In this document: one piece after another, positions 36,610 to 49,295 of the stretch
Numbering within the stretch: the first letter of the stretch is position 1
How the letters are laid out: every line of letters begins with the position of its first letter
Assembly: GCA_029204225.1 (NCBI GenBank)
Contig: MU831827.1
Coordinates: 38,698 to 102,697 of the forward strand
Origin: Diphasiastrum complanatum
Taxonomy: Eukaryota > Streptophyta > Lycopodiopsida > Lycopodiales > Lycopodiaceae
DNA length: 64,000 nucleotides
Reading direction: 5' to 3'
Position numbers and translations under genes: made by a program
The notes under the pieces: generated by a model
Databases searched by the model: none
What the model was told of the DNA's origin: nothing
Seen by the model: only the letters and a program-made list of their open reading frames with translations

Positions 36610-37471
36610 TGATAAATTTTACAGTTTTTAGGACAATAATGATTGTACTTTACAATCATAGAGAGTTATTGGTTGCTTAATCAATGAATCTATCAAGTTC
36701 TACACATTAGATCTTGATCTAGATTCACTACACTTGGATTTAAGCAAGAGCAATGGATCAACACATCATTTTTTAGTGAGAGCGGCTTCACACGTGTGGA
36801 GTACTGTCCACTGTACGGACTGCACCTGAAACAACAAGTACAATGATACTAGATAGCAATCATGCATAAAAATCACAAGACAAATGACTAGAAATCTCAC
36901 AAAAGTGTAGAGTGCAAAAGTCTCATCAATTTTCTTAGCAAAATGATGATCCTTTTATGGATCAAGTACATCCATGAGTCTGGTACAGTCCAGCAGGCCT
37001 TCACACGTGTGAAGAGTGCCACATCACTCATATCTATCCATTTGATCCATCCTTGATCCTTATCCAATAGTTGACCTTCTAGAATATGACTAAAATCCAA
37101 AAAGCTAGTCTCCTAGAATATAGGAATATTCCCTACAAAATAGGATCTAAGGAAAATGGTCAACTCTTATCTTCTAGTACTCTATACACACATGTGAACA
37201 TCCACTTGCCATGTGGGAGCATTTACTCATGCACATGCAAGGAAAAGCTAATTTGTAGGTGACTAGTCAACTTGACTAAAAACTAGTCATTTCATGTTCA
37301 CACTAACTAGAATGATACAAAATCAATTTGGATATATACAAACATGAAAAGTACATCCTTTCACACATGGGAACATGCTCCACACGTGTGAAATCATATC
37401 ATCAACATATTCTAATGTTTGATCAATATTTACATGAACCAATGTCAAGTGAGAAGTGACAATTTTCAACA
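36610..37471 (-). repeat. 5' LTR of copia K
   Basis: The same 862-bp sequence as 31170-32031; I found no difference in the parts compared by eye. It contains the putative promoter of the element. The leader between LTR and ATG (36014-36597) holds no other ORF of note. Confidence 0.95.
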
Positions 37472-37511
37472 TATATGACTGTATAAAAAGTGACTCTACT
37501 TTAAGGGAGAG

Positions 37512-37787
37512 AGTTAGAATTAAAGTTAGAATCACTGTGTTACTGTACTATGGGTCCTATCAGTGGATAAGGATCAGTTGGCCTCGCCACGAGGCAAGTC
37601 GACGGGACACGCGTCCCGCCAACGGCAACCTGGGTCATGCATGGGTTGCCTGAGTGAACAACTATATGTACAGTGTAATTTCATTTTGAGAAATATAGTT
37701 GCTATGTGAGCTTGCTGAGGAGAGTGATTTTCTGTCTGTGTTACTGTGTAGCATGATCTGTGTTCCTGTGCAAAGCAAATTCTAAGT
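37512..37787 (+). repeat. 3' LTR of copia I
   Basis: The partner of 20466-20740, preceded by the purine tract AAGGGAGAGAG and followed by the target duplication TAAAT. Confidence 0.85.
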
Positions 37788-37819
37788 TAAATTTCATCTG
37801 AATAAACACTTTCTGAAAG

Positions 37820-38274
37820 TGTGGGAAAGTTAGAAGGCAATTTGAGTAGATTCAAATTTGAATGTTGGGTACTTTGAATCTAGACCCAAAAATAGTAGGG
37901 TTAGCATTTTGGAGGGAAAGCCAAGTGCCCAAATAGGTTTTGGACCTACTATAAGGATGTAACTCGTGGAGAGAGTGATCTTCTCTCTTCTCTATCTCAT
38001 TTCATGGTTCTCTTGGGTTCTACTATCCATTGGTGCACTATGCTTGTGATTGCATGCAATTTTATGTGTAGAATGATCTATATTTGTTATTTTTGGATCC
38101 ACACATGTACGAATAGCAATAGAACTTCATCATTTCATTCAAGTTTGATCAAGTTCCATTAGTGTTTGCATCTCATTTTGTGTGTAGATGTTGATTTTTC
38201 TACATTGGTGAGATTGGTTTCTAACCAAAGATCTTTTAAGTGGATTGGATCATAATGATCTGAAATCCTTCACA
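37820..38274 (+). repeat. Copia LTR (element L) followed by its primer site
   Basis: A TGTGGGAAAG...CTTCACA segment of 455 bp is followed by TGGTATCAGAGC at 38275-38286, so it is the 5' LTR of another plus-strand copia. Its leader is cut after about 60 bases, at about 38345, where an opposite-strand copia fragment begins. Confidence 0.8.
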
Positions 38275-38348
38275 TGGTATCAGAGCTTTTGTTTCAGGTT
38301 ATGAAGGAGAAAATCAGATCTATCAATGATTTAATGAAGATATCAAGG

Positions 38349-39145
38349 CTAGAGCATGGTAGAGAGGATTCTACACAAAAATCGAGTTTTTTGCTTTTGT
38401 AAATTGGATCTTTTGTAGACCAAAATCCTAACAACAAGGCAAGCCTTTCTTCGATCGATACTTCCATCTGCCATGTACTTGATTTTGAACAACCATTTGC
38501 AATCAACTACATTTCTGCTGGTAGGTAATTCGACAATAGTCCACATATGATTCTTGATAAGAGATGAATACTCTTTACCCATAGCTTCTTTTCAGAGATC
38601 GGAATCGGGTTGACTCAGTGCCTCTTTGATAGTTGTCAGTTGTCAGCTCTTGAACAAGGTAAGCTACAAACTCGTTGATATACTAGAATAGGTGGTCTGC
38701 TTTCTCTTGTCGATCTTCTGGGTAGTGGTCAAAGTTGATTATCTTCACTATGCTGTAGTCGCTGGATTGCAACATCATCTTTTTCAAGTTCGTTGCTGAT
38801 AAGTTGGTCATCAGGAGTAGACGAGCTTGGACCTTCAATAGGAATAGTCAACTTTTGAACTGGAAAGTTTGATAATTTTGGAGAGTTCGATAGTTTGGTT
38901 ATAAGAGCCTTGCCCTTATCTTGGAGGTCGATATACTGATTTTCGATGAAGATGACATCTTGGCTAGTGAATATCTTCGACTCGACTAGATCATACAACT
39001 TATAAGCTTGATCTGAAGTAGTGTAGCTGACGAAAATAGACTTGATACTCTAGAAGTCGAGCTACTTCTTGAGATCATGCAAAATTTGTGCATAAACGAT
39101 ACGTCCAAAAATTTGTAAGTTTGATAAAGAAGGTTTGGAGCCTGT
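38349..39145 (-). pseudogene. Copia pol fragment M (linker between integrase and RT)
   Basis: Minus-strand pieces show VESKIFTSQDVIFIENQ (the post-integrase segment), an acidic/Ser linker, then an RT start with NHMWTIVELPTSRNVVDCKWLFKIK. It is the same family as copia N (compare PIESKILTSRDVIFIEDQ at about 40950). Several stops are present. It abuts the LTR of copia N at 39146. Confidence 0.8.
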
Positions 39146-39766
39146 TGTCAGAAAGAGGTGTGCAGAAGATAGGTCAAACTCAAAAAGAAACGAATGAAAA
39201 GAATTTGAGTGTCTAGAAAGAAAACTTTTCGTGCGTAGTGGATTAAACTATCTTCCTTTTTCTCAATGCATGACTACGTCTATCAATTTCAAACAAAAAC
39301 AATAGTGATAGAAATCACGTTTGATCTTATAGTAACTACCTTTGAAATCATCAGTACTACATTGATTACATAGCCAAACAATAATGTATTGAATTATCAG
39401 ACAAATAATTTGTCACAAATCATTCGCGAATCACTAGACAAATAATTAGTCGTGAAGAGCTGCTGAAAACGCATACATTCTGAGACGAAGCTGAATGCAA
39501 TAAAAATGGTATTGATTCAGTATGAAAACGAAACAGAAGTAAATGAGTACAATAAGTTGTGGATCGAAGTCGCATACTCTATGCTGTCTCTGAGCGACTA
39601 GAATGAAAGTCTGAATTACGCGTAATGCTGATAAGCAGTAGCACAATAGCAATCTCTAAAGCAACTCTAAGAAGTGAGCTAGAATGCTCAGGAGTGTACA
39701 AGCTCGCAGACTTAAGAGAGAGAGAGCTAACTATTCAAATGCTTCTTGTTCATAACTTGGAAACTA
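39146..39766 (-). repeat. 3' LTR of copia N
   Basis: It matches 52511-53134 over its whole length (TGTCAGAAAGAGGTGTGC to TAACTTGGAAACTA) with scattered substitutions, so the element is of middling age. Confidence 0.9.
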
Positions 39767-39789
39767 TATGAATATGAACAACTATATAT

Positions 39790-42160
39790 ATATATATACT
39801 AAGCCATCCATATATATGATATAAGCTATTAATCAAATTATATTTGACTAACATGTTGTAGACATATCTCTTTTGTGTAATGAAAACCAACTTCTGTTTT
39901 CTGTCTCTGTGAATTTGTATACCAATCAAGAAATGAGCTTCGCCCAGATCGGTCATGTTGAATTCAGAAGATAGCATTGTCTTGGCCTCTTTTATCAAAT
40001 CGGTACTATTGCTGAAAAAACAATGTATCATCCACGTACAAAGTGATAATGATAAAAGGCTGCTGCACTTCTTTGAAGTAGATGTTTGAATCTGAAGAGC
40101 TAGGTGTGTAGCCAGGATCAATAAGGAAAGTATTAATCCTTTGAAACCATGCTCGAGCAGATTGCTTCAAGCCATAAAGTGCCTTGTGGAGTTTACACAC
40201 ATGATTATGTTTACCCTCGATAATATAACCTTCAGGTTGCACCATGTAAATGTCTTCTTCGATAACTCCATTGAGATATGCTGTCTGTACGTCTATTTGA
40301 TGTATTTCCAAATCTGCAATAGCAGCAAATGATAGCAAAAGTTGAATAGAAGAATGCTTGACTATTGGACTGAAGGTCTTAGTGTAGTCGACGTTGTATA
40401 CCTGAGAGAAACCTCTGGCGACAAGTCATGCCTTTCTCCTGTTGATGCTTCCATCTGCATTGTACTTGACTTTGAAAATCCATTGGCAATCAACTACGTT
40501 TCTGCTAGCAGGTAGTTCAACAATTGTCCATGTTTGGTTCTTGATAAGAGATGAATACTCTTTATCCATAGCTTCTTTCCAGATATCTAAATTAGGCTGA
40601 CTGAGTGCCTCTTCGATAGTCGTCGATTCCTGAACAAGTTAGGTTGCAGACTCATCGATATACCTATTAGATGGTCTGCTAGTTCTTGAAGATCTTATGG
40701 GTAATAGAGGAAGTTGATCATTTCCATCATACTATAGTTGCTGAAATGCAACATCATCATCTTTTGATTTGTTGTTCATCAGAAGTAGAAGAGCTTGGAC
40801 CTTCAATAAGAATAGTCAACTAAAAAAATGGAAAGTTCAATGCGTCAGGAGAATCTGATAGGTCGGCTACATGGGGACTGCCCTTTCCTTTGAGGTCTTG
40901 AAATTGATCTTCGATGAAGATGACATCCCGGCTAGTCAATATCTTTGACTCGATGGGGTCGAATAACTTGTAGGCTTGATCTGAAGTAGTGTAGCTATGA
41001 AAACACATTTGATACTCTGGAAGTCGAGCTTCTTCCTGAGATCACGAGGTATCTGTGCAAGTAAGTTTGATAAAGAAGGTTTGGTACCTGTCCAAACTTT
41101 GAATGGTGTTTTGTCTAAGAGAGCTTTAGTAGGACATTTGTTCTGAATATAGGTGGCTGTTGAAACAACTTTAGCCCAGAAGGACTTACAAAGTATAGCA
41201 TGTGATAACATGCACTTTGCTGATTCGACTAAGGTTCTGTTCTTTCTGTCAGCAAGACCATTTGACTAAGTCGAATAGGAGGTAATGTATTGTTGCTCAA
41301 TGTCGTTGCAAGGCAATACTCCTTGAATTCGGTGGAGATGTATTCTCCATCGTTTGTCAGTTTGATTCTCAACATGCTCTTTGAATTGTCTGAATTTGAT
41401 TAAAGCCTCTGATTTCTATTAAATGAAATAAACAATTGTTCTTCTAGAGAACTCGTCAATGAAAGTAATGAAATACTTTGCTACTCCTATCAATAATTTT
41501 GCATTGATTAGATTCAAATTCTATCTTATGATCTAAATTTATAATTCTACTTACTGATAACAGATTTGTAGAGAGTTAGAGAACATATAAGACCATTGAT
41601 AGTAGTTTGAATTGATCATGTTAAAATCACAATCTTACAGTACCTTCACCTTAAATAGTGTGAGTACTATTGTCAGCAAGATGAATAAATTTCTTCGTGC
41701 TGTAAGGCGTGTAGGAGTTGAAAATCTCATGTTGATTGGTCATGTATTGAGTTGCTCCGGAATCAAAAAATGAATCATCCAAAATTGTGCTTTGATCTTT
41801 GACCATGAATGCGCCTTCATCCACTTTGATCTGGGGAGATGATGAAACTGTGTTTGCTTGTTGATCAGGTGGCTTGGCTGCGTTTTTCGCTTCGAGAATT
41901 CGGCAATCCTTGATCTCATGGTTATTGCGCTTGCAATACCCACAAAACATTTTCTTCTTCGATTGTGGATCTGATGATTGTGCTTGACCTTGAGTCTGTT
42001 TCTAATTCGTTGTAGTCTTCTTGGAGCTTTTTTAGCTTCTGTCACTTAGAGCCTTTGTTGACGTATAGAGCCTGAGAGGAGGAAGTAGATGAAGTGTCTT
42101 GACTTCTTCAATTGTCTTCTTGCAGCAACATAGTGATAACTCTAATAAGAGGTAAGCGCA
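39790..42160 (-). pseudogene. Copia N gag end, protease, integrase and RT remnants
   Basis: From high to low: gag end (VITMLLQEDN), CCHC knuckle CGYCKRNNHEIKDC (about 41940), protease FFDSGATQYMTNQ, part of integrase (FWAKVVSTATYIQNKCPTKAL), the post-integrase segment VIFIEDQ, and RT pieces with HQIDVQTAYLNGVIEEDIYMVQPEG, KALYGLKQSARAWFQRI and TLYVDD (40006-40338), then a frame change to ITQKRYVYNMLVKY. RNase H is absent. Much of the integrase core (about 41215-41650) is decayed. Non-functional. Confidence 0.85.
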
Positions 42161-42179
42161 ACGAGAAATCTCTGTGTTT

Positions 42180-42520
42180 ATCCATGCAGAGTATCCATGC
42201 GACACTCGACACTTATTCAATTTTTCAAAATTTTGTTTTCGTGGAACATCCACGCGTGGATTATCCACGCCAAAAAGTTTTTGAACACGCCTCCGGCCAG
42301 TCCACTGGTGTTTTCCTGACACGACGCCGAAAAATTTATGCGCGTGGATTATCCATGCAAAATTGAATTTTGAAAATTCAAGCAGCTGTTTGGTAGGGAA
42401 GCTTGGCGGTGCTGGAAGGCAGTTTTTGTGTGGATAATCCATGCGTGGATTATCCACACAGATTTCAGTTTGTTCACCGGACCGGACCGGACATTAAAGC
42501 TATCCACGCGTGGATATCTT
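42180..42520. repeat. Subterminal palindrome cluster, left end
   Basis: Exact ATCCACGCGTGGAT at 42248-42261 and 42502-42515, a one-base variant (ATCCATGCGTGGAT) at 42437-42450, and several half-sites such as GTGGATTATCCA. Likely binding sites for the element's own DNA-binding protein, by analogy with TNPA sites in En/Spm. Confidence 0.8.
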
Positions 42521-43246
42521 CTGGATTTTTTTTTTGCATGTTGATAATGACATGAAATTAGTTAAATAAATATATTTCTAAAGTGAATTATATTATGATG
42601 AGGTTATATATATATATATATATATATTTTTCTATAGTGAATTATATTATGATGAGGTTTTTTTTGTTTTTTGCATGTTGATAATGAAATGGAATTAGTT
42701 AAATAAATATTTTTCTAAAGTGAATTATATTATGATGTTCCTAGATGATTGGGATTTTTGATGAGGTCGGCCACCTACTTTTGTAAGACAGTTGACTTGA
42801 GCTACCAAGAGGGTAATTATGCATGATCTAAGGCTTTAATAGCTAGGGGTTTAGGGTCTACCCTAATGGCACTCCCTAATCTCATATCCGAGATCATTTG
42901 ATATGGATTGAGAACTCATTTTTTACATACTTTGAGAGATTATTAAGAGATGTGATTTTGGCAAGTTTGTTCTTTAATGAGGAATTAATGAATGATGAAT
43001 CTGATATTTTTTGTGTCTAATGAATAGATCTGAATATGAACAAAGTATTATACTTTCCACGTGTGTGACAGGATGTGAAGATCAATTATTTCTAGTTTTA
43101 TTGTGGTGTTCAAAAGCTCTTGCCAGTTAGATGCAAAATAAGTTGAATTGTGTGCTAGTTTTCTATCTATTAGATATAAGTGAAATCTTTGATGCTTTTT
43201 CAATGTTTCAGTATCCAAATGAGGTTCATAACCTTTGATTTTAACA
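42521..43246. repeat. AT-rich tandem duplication and probable copia LTR
   Basis: A unit of about 120-130 bp (TTTTTGCATGTTGATAATGA to GAATTATATTATGATGAGG) occurs twice between about 42530 and 42740, with a (TA)n tract at 42606-42627. From somewhere after 42740 to 43246 the sequence is probably the LTR of the copia scrap that follows, because it ends in AACA next to a primer site. Its start is not defined. Confidence 0.55.
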
Positions 43247-43630
43247 TGGTATCAGAGCCCAAATGCAACCATCAAGGCTCAAATACAAGGAAGAGAGAAG
43301 CAATTACAAGTTGATGATTGTTTAATTTTTATTGCCCTTATTACTACCTTAAGTTTGATGATGTTCCTTCAAGTGTGAGTGAAACTGTATCAACAAAAGA
43401 GTGATTCGATGCAATGAAAAGTGAGTATATGATGCATTGTTTGACATACTTGTAAAATTATTGATCCTCCATCAAAGATACAAAATGTTATTGTTTGCAA
43501 ATGGGTCTTTAAGATCAAGCTTAATCAAGATGGTAGTGTGAACAACTATAAAACAAGACTAGTTGCCAAGGGATATGCTCAATTCAAGGGGATTGACTAT
43601 GATGAAACACTTTATTTTGTCATAGTTTGT
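43247..43630 (+). pseudogene. Copia scrap P: primer site and RT start
   Basis: TGGTATCAGAGC at 43247-43258 marks a primer site. At about 43480-43610 the plus strand encodes [15 protein letters not shown] and [18 protein letters not shown], the first part of a copia RT. Gag, protease and integrase are missing between the two. A deeply deleted element inside the CACTA block. Confidence 0.8.
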
Positions 43631-43888
43631 GGTGGTGATTCCATTAACTCACATGCTTTTAGTGATTTACTGCCTTTGCAACATTTGTTAAAAAATGAGA
43701 ATTTTCTTGGAACATGAAGCCATCCATCTATCTTCACCGACATTATCTCCAAAAGAATGGGATTGAAGTCAAACTATGTCTATTCTTTTCACTTACTTGA
43801 CCATAAATGAGATTCTATTTTGGCTAAATAACAATCATTTGAAAGCATTGCAAGAATCAATTTCATTCAGAATTGCAATAATCAGTTT

Positions 43889-45990
43889 TTATTCAGAATT
43901 ACAAGAATCAATTTCATCAGTGACAACATCTTGCAATTCATCTCTTCTTAGATGATTTTCATCATCACTCTCACTTTCAAAAATTAATTCATCATCCGAA
44001 CTATTAGAATTTCTATTCTCAACATCTATGGAAGTGGGTGCTTCAAGTATGGCTTGATGATTTACTACGTCTCTAGGTAGCTCAATCTCATAGTTAAAAT
44101 GAAGGTTTTCCATTTCATTCTCAACATTTGCACCCTCAAATACTCATAGTGAACATGGTTCAACTTGAGCTACAGACCACCATATCTTGTTTAGTCGATC
44201 TGGTTGAAAAACCACCTACAAAAATCACTATTTTAGAACATATCTTAAATACTGAAGTCACTGGCAATAAAATGAAAAATATGATAGCATAGCATGTGCA
44301 CCTGCTCATAGTGATGAGGCAACACCAATGTGTCAAAGGACTCCATGCTCAATGTTTTTGATGAATCATTCGCAAAAAATCCTTGGATCCGATTTTACGG
44401 TTGCATTTGGCCCCCTACAAACTACCTTGAACCATTTCACATCAAATAAAAAATAGTGTCCACTTTCACCAAATGACACATCATAAATGTTTTGTATAGT
44501 TCCTACGTATTCTATGTCTCCTGAGATGGGATTTTGATCTCGTGCACTGCTTTGACTTTCTTGCTGGAAAGATGCTATTACACCATAATCGTGTGTGCAT
44601 CTTTTGTTATCAATCCTTTCAACATGAAAGTGGAAACCAAAAGCCCATATAGCATTATACATTTTGCACTGCCACATGACAAACATGAATCTCATAAATA
44701 ATTACTGTGGATAAACATGGTGTTTCAAAATGATTAAACAAATATTGTTATAAACAAGAATGTTCTAATAATAAAGAATAATACCTTCCATTTGCATCCT
44801 CTTGCAAAGTCCCATTCTGCGTTTGATATTTTCAGTCCCTCTTTTGTTGCTTTTTGTAGTGTGTCATGCATCCACTCTATAGTGCATTGCTTGGGCAATG
44901 ACTCAAGATCATCTGAACTTCAGGCCATGCGTCTTCCTCTATTCTATCGTTGGCACTTTCTAGACAAGTCCCTCTCTTTTTTCTCTTCTTCATATAGGTC
45001 TAATCATTTATCCATAACTCCACAATTATAAAGCATGAATGTAAAAATTTTTTCTCGTTGGAAGGGTGCCAACCTATGGACCTTTCCCATCCCTTGAGGT
45101 TTTCACTAGTTACCTCTTCGGCTTTCTCATCATGCCACAATAGTGGAGCAGATGGATGTAGTTGGTGCAAAATTTCAATAACATAAAAGAGAGATTCATG
45201 TACTAACCATCCCTCTGACATGCTACCTTCAGGCCTTGTCTTTTGACGCACAAAATCTTTTAAGGCTTTCATGTATCTTTCCATAAAGAACATCCACCTA
45301 AAAATTCACAAATGGTTAAAAATAAATGTTTTATTTAATGAGTTCATGTACCAATTGATTTACTTTAAATACACATGCAAAAGAAAATTTATGCACTTAT
45401 ATGTAATGTGCACTGGACCAGCAATAGAAACTTCTTCAACCAAGTGCACCAATATATGCACTTGTGAGTCCATGATGGAAGTCGAAAAATATCTCTCAAA
45501 CATGCACACAATCTCCACCATATCCTCATGTCTCTTGCGAAGATCCAGCTCACGGATTTCTTTTGAACACATCCATCTGCAACATATTCAATCGATTTTA
45601 TGTCTATTTGAATTTCCAATCAATATATACTAAATAAAAAAATGCACCAAGTACATGTAAATACCTGACAATGATTGATAGTTTGTATATGGTCTCACAA
45701 ATATCTTTTGACAAGCTCATCAATTTCCATCATCTCTTTTAAGCCTAGACGTAGATGACGAGGTAATTGCTTTATATGAGGACCGTTGTATTGCATTCGT
45801 CGTTTGCATCGATCATTACGAGGATTATTGTCTCCAATGCTAAAGATGATGAAGAATCCTATATACCAAAATAACAAGAAGTAGGCTGAAACAATGTTTG
45901 ATAAACATTTCCTCCCAATACTTGATAGATCTAAATGTTGCATATGAATATAAATTACCTCTTTGTTTAAAAAGTATGAATATACCAATG
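43889..45990 (-). pseudogene. CACTA transposase C-terminal region (DUF4218 and DUF4216)
   Basis: In order on the minus strand: 45695-45780 with LPRHLRLGLKEMMEIDEL; 45360-45572 with an EIRELDLRKRHEDMVEIVCMFE-like helix and HILVHLVEEVSIAGPV, typical of DUF4218; 45000-45293 with RYMKALKDFVRQKTRPEGSMSEG, the DUF4218 end; 44366-44695 with VGTIQNIYDVSFG and FLFDVKWFKV, the DUF4216 core; a segment near 44155-44216 (QPDRLNKIWWSVAQVEP); and an acidic tail at 43889-44113. These normally form the C-terminal half of TNP2-class proteins. Short gaps may be introns. The TNP2 catalytic domain itself is not visible, so it is probably defective. Confidence 0.8.
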
Positions 45991-46232
45991 TATCTATTAG
46001 ACCATTTTTCTTTTCAACTTGTTAACATTCAATGAACTCAAAGAATTGCACGCTTCTACATATTTACATATTTACGAATTTTACATTCATTAGCTTTCAC
46101 TTATTATCCTATGTAGACATCTAGGAAAATGACGAATAATGCTCCTCACACTTGACATATTTAATGACACAAACCAAATACAATTAAGATGCATAGATTA
46201 TACATCTCTGCATATCAACAAAATTTAAATCT

Positions 46233-47243
46233 TCACATTTGACTTATTGTCTTTTGCAAACATTTGGGTAGAGGACGGTTGAGACTATACTTGATGAACA
46301 ATTCCTCCCCAAACTTGATAGATCTAGTGGCACAGACCATTACATAAGTGCCCTTTACATTCCTAGTAAAATATTCTTTTTTTCCATTGGTGCGTTCTTC
46401 AAAATCACAATTCTTCAATAGAGGGTGGCCAATGGAACTATTTATATATTCAACAATGTTTCCATGCACATCTGGACGTCCATCAATGTCTGTACGATCT
46501 GCCCTTGAGATGTTGTCTCCTTGCATGTGTTGCTCCTCTAAAGAACAAGCATTTGAATTCAAGCCATATATTTGCATCCTCTATTGGTGACGACACAAAG
46601 CATGCTAATCACCCCAATTGTATTGAGGTCCTGCATATGGCATCAATGTCACAACACTATTTAGAGGGACCTCAATACTACTCAATGCAAAAAGGCCCAA
46701 ACCAGCCTTAGGAAAGTGTTCACTAGGCATGATCATGTACATTCGACCCCAATATGTAAATGGTGTTCCATTTAATGGTAATGGTGATTGGAGTGGCCAA
46801 CATGAATATCTACTTCTAATGAAAGTTTTTACTAATGGTTGCAAACTAGATGGAAGAGGAAGGTCAGACAAAGAACCTAGAATATCTTTTGACACATCAA
46901 CAGTGCGTAGTAATTTGCAATTATCTTTCAAACTAGTCATAATACTTTTAAGACGTGTTCTCTTTTTTAAAGGGGTGGTCAAGTTTGTGGAATCCACGTG
47001 GAGTATCGTGGAGGACTCATGTGCAACATCTAGGATAGGTGTGGTTGGGTGGTAAGAACGTTCTAGATATTTGGAGACATGGATTGAATCACAAGGCATT
47101 GATGAACTAATTATATCATGCAAGGGGTCATCATCAATAAGAGCATCATCTAAGGCCAATGATGATCCAAAATCAATATTCATGTGATTTATATTATCAA
47201 TAATATTCTCGATCTCTCTTGCAACTCTTTTCCTTGAAACCAA
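46233..47243 (-). pseudogene. SET-domain-like protein carried by the CACTA element
   Basis: Two open segments (46605-47243 and 46233-46577) are in the same frame, separated by 27 nt with TAG codons at each side. The first has a basic start (VSRKRVAREIENI), a linker and the beginning of a SET-like fold (KAGLGLFAL, then TLMPYAG). The second has GNIVEYINSS, a Cys-containing NCDF, and VCATRSIKFGEELFIKY, matching the SET core and its final GEEL..Y motif. Both stops could be former Gln codons. There is no ATG at the start, but TTTTGTAG just before fits a splice acceptor, so this may be a downstream exon. SET domains methylate lysines; key residues differ from canonical forms (INSS for NHS), so activity is doubtful. 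Confidence 0.6.
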
Positions 47244-47286
47244 CTTATGTTCCTTCTTCTACAAAAGTTGAAAATGTTAGATGTAT

Positions 47287-48538
<1,252 letters not shown>

Positions 48539-48600
48539 ATCCACGCGTGGATATCGCGTGGATAATTATTGCGTGGATAATCCACGCGAAACTTGAATGC
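48539..48600. repeat. Internal subterminal-type palindrome cluster
   Basis: An exact ATCCACGCGTGGAT (48539-48552) is followed by GCGTGGATAATTATTGCG and GCGTGGATAATCCACGCG. It lies upstream of the Transposase_24 ORF, as the left end of a shorter element (about 48.5-51.8 kb) would. Confidence 0.75.
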
Positions 48601-49295
48601 CAATAAAATAGCATTTCCGCGAGCATTCTTGTTCCTCTTATGCTTTCAAGTTTTATAGGTTTTTCTAATATAGTGTTTAGTGCTCTTGCTTGCTATTGCT
48701 CTTCCAGGCTCTATAGATCTTGCTTGCTTGCTTTTGGTTGCTCTTCATTGCTATTGCTTGCTCTATTGATCTTGCTTGGTATTGATCTTATTTGTTCTTG
48801 CTTACTATTAATCTATTGCTTTCTTGTCATTGCTTACCATTAGAGGAGTTCTAAATCCCAAAAAGACCCATTGTAAAGATTCTTTTTATATTTTTTCTCA
48901 AATTTTTCTTACACATGGGCCAATCAAAACACTCAAATTTAAAATCTACGTAACGTAGCTTTTTTTAATCCACATTTTGATTCCATACTAAAAATGGCAT
49001 AACTTTTTGAAGATAAGTCTGAATTCAGCGGAGTTTGGTGCATTAAAAAGAGCTCAATAAGAGCTTTCCAATGATATTTACATGGCATACTTCTGAGCTA
49101 CAATTAAAAAGTTATGGCAAGTCAAAAGTATTAGTGTTATAATATTTTAATAATAAAAAAACATCTTGCACGAATTCTTAAAGGGTCTTTTTGGAACTCA
49201 AAATTCCTCTAATGTCTTCTAATCTAGAAGTCTTCACTACTCTTTCACTCCCATTCCCCACTACTTTCTAACTTTTAAAGTTTTTCTTTGATACA
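48601..49295. other. Spacer upstream of the CACTA ORF1
   Basis: It holds short CTTGCTTGCT-type repeats at about 48665-48840 and AT-rich sequence. It probably contains the promoter and leader of the following ORF, but no element of it can be fixed. Confidence 0.4.

Larger units (their letters stand above)
31170..37471 (-). mobile_element. Copia element K, complete and probably recent
   Basis: A 6302-bp element with 862-bp LTRs that are equal in length and look identical by eye, a primer site, a purine tract and one uninterrupted polyprotein. Matching TATAT target duplications flank it (31165-31169 and 37472-37476). It inserted between pol and the polypurine tract of copia I. These features are those of an autonomous, recently moved element; present activity is not shown. 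Confidence 0.95.
20466..37787 (+). mobile_element. Copia element I, host of two nested copias
   Basis: Two LTRs of 275-276 bp (20466-20740 and 37512-37787), a primer site and a purine tract (AAGGGAGAGAG before 37512) define one plus-strand element. The flanking TAAAT (20461-20465 and 37788-37792) is a matching 5-bp target duplication. Its coding parts are gag at 22023-22320 and pol at 29656-31151. Copia J sits between them and copia K sits just after pol. The 17.3-kb span is therefore mostly inserted DNA. Confidence 0.9.

Noticed and set aside
46578-46610. A mini-intron of about 32 nt between the two SET-like segments
   Set aside because: It starts GTGATTAG and ends CAATAG but is far below usual plant intron length and would break the frame. 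Two in-frame TAG codons explain the gap better.
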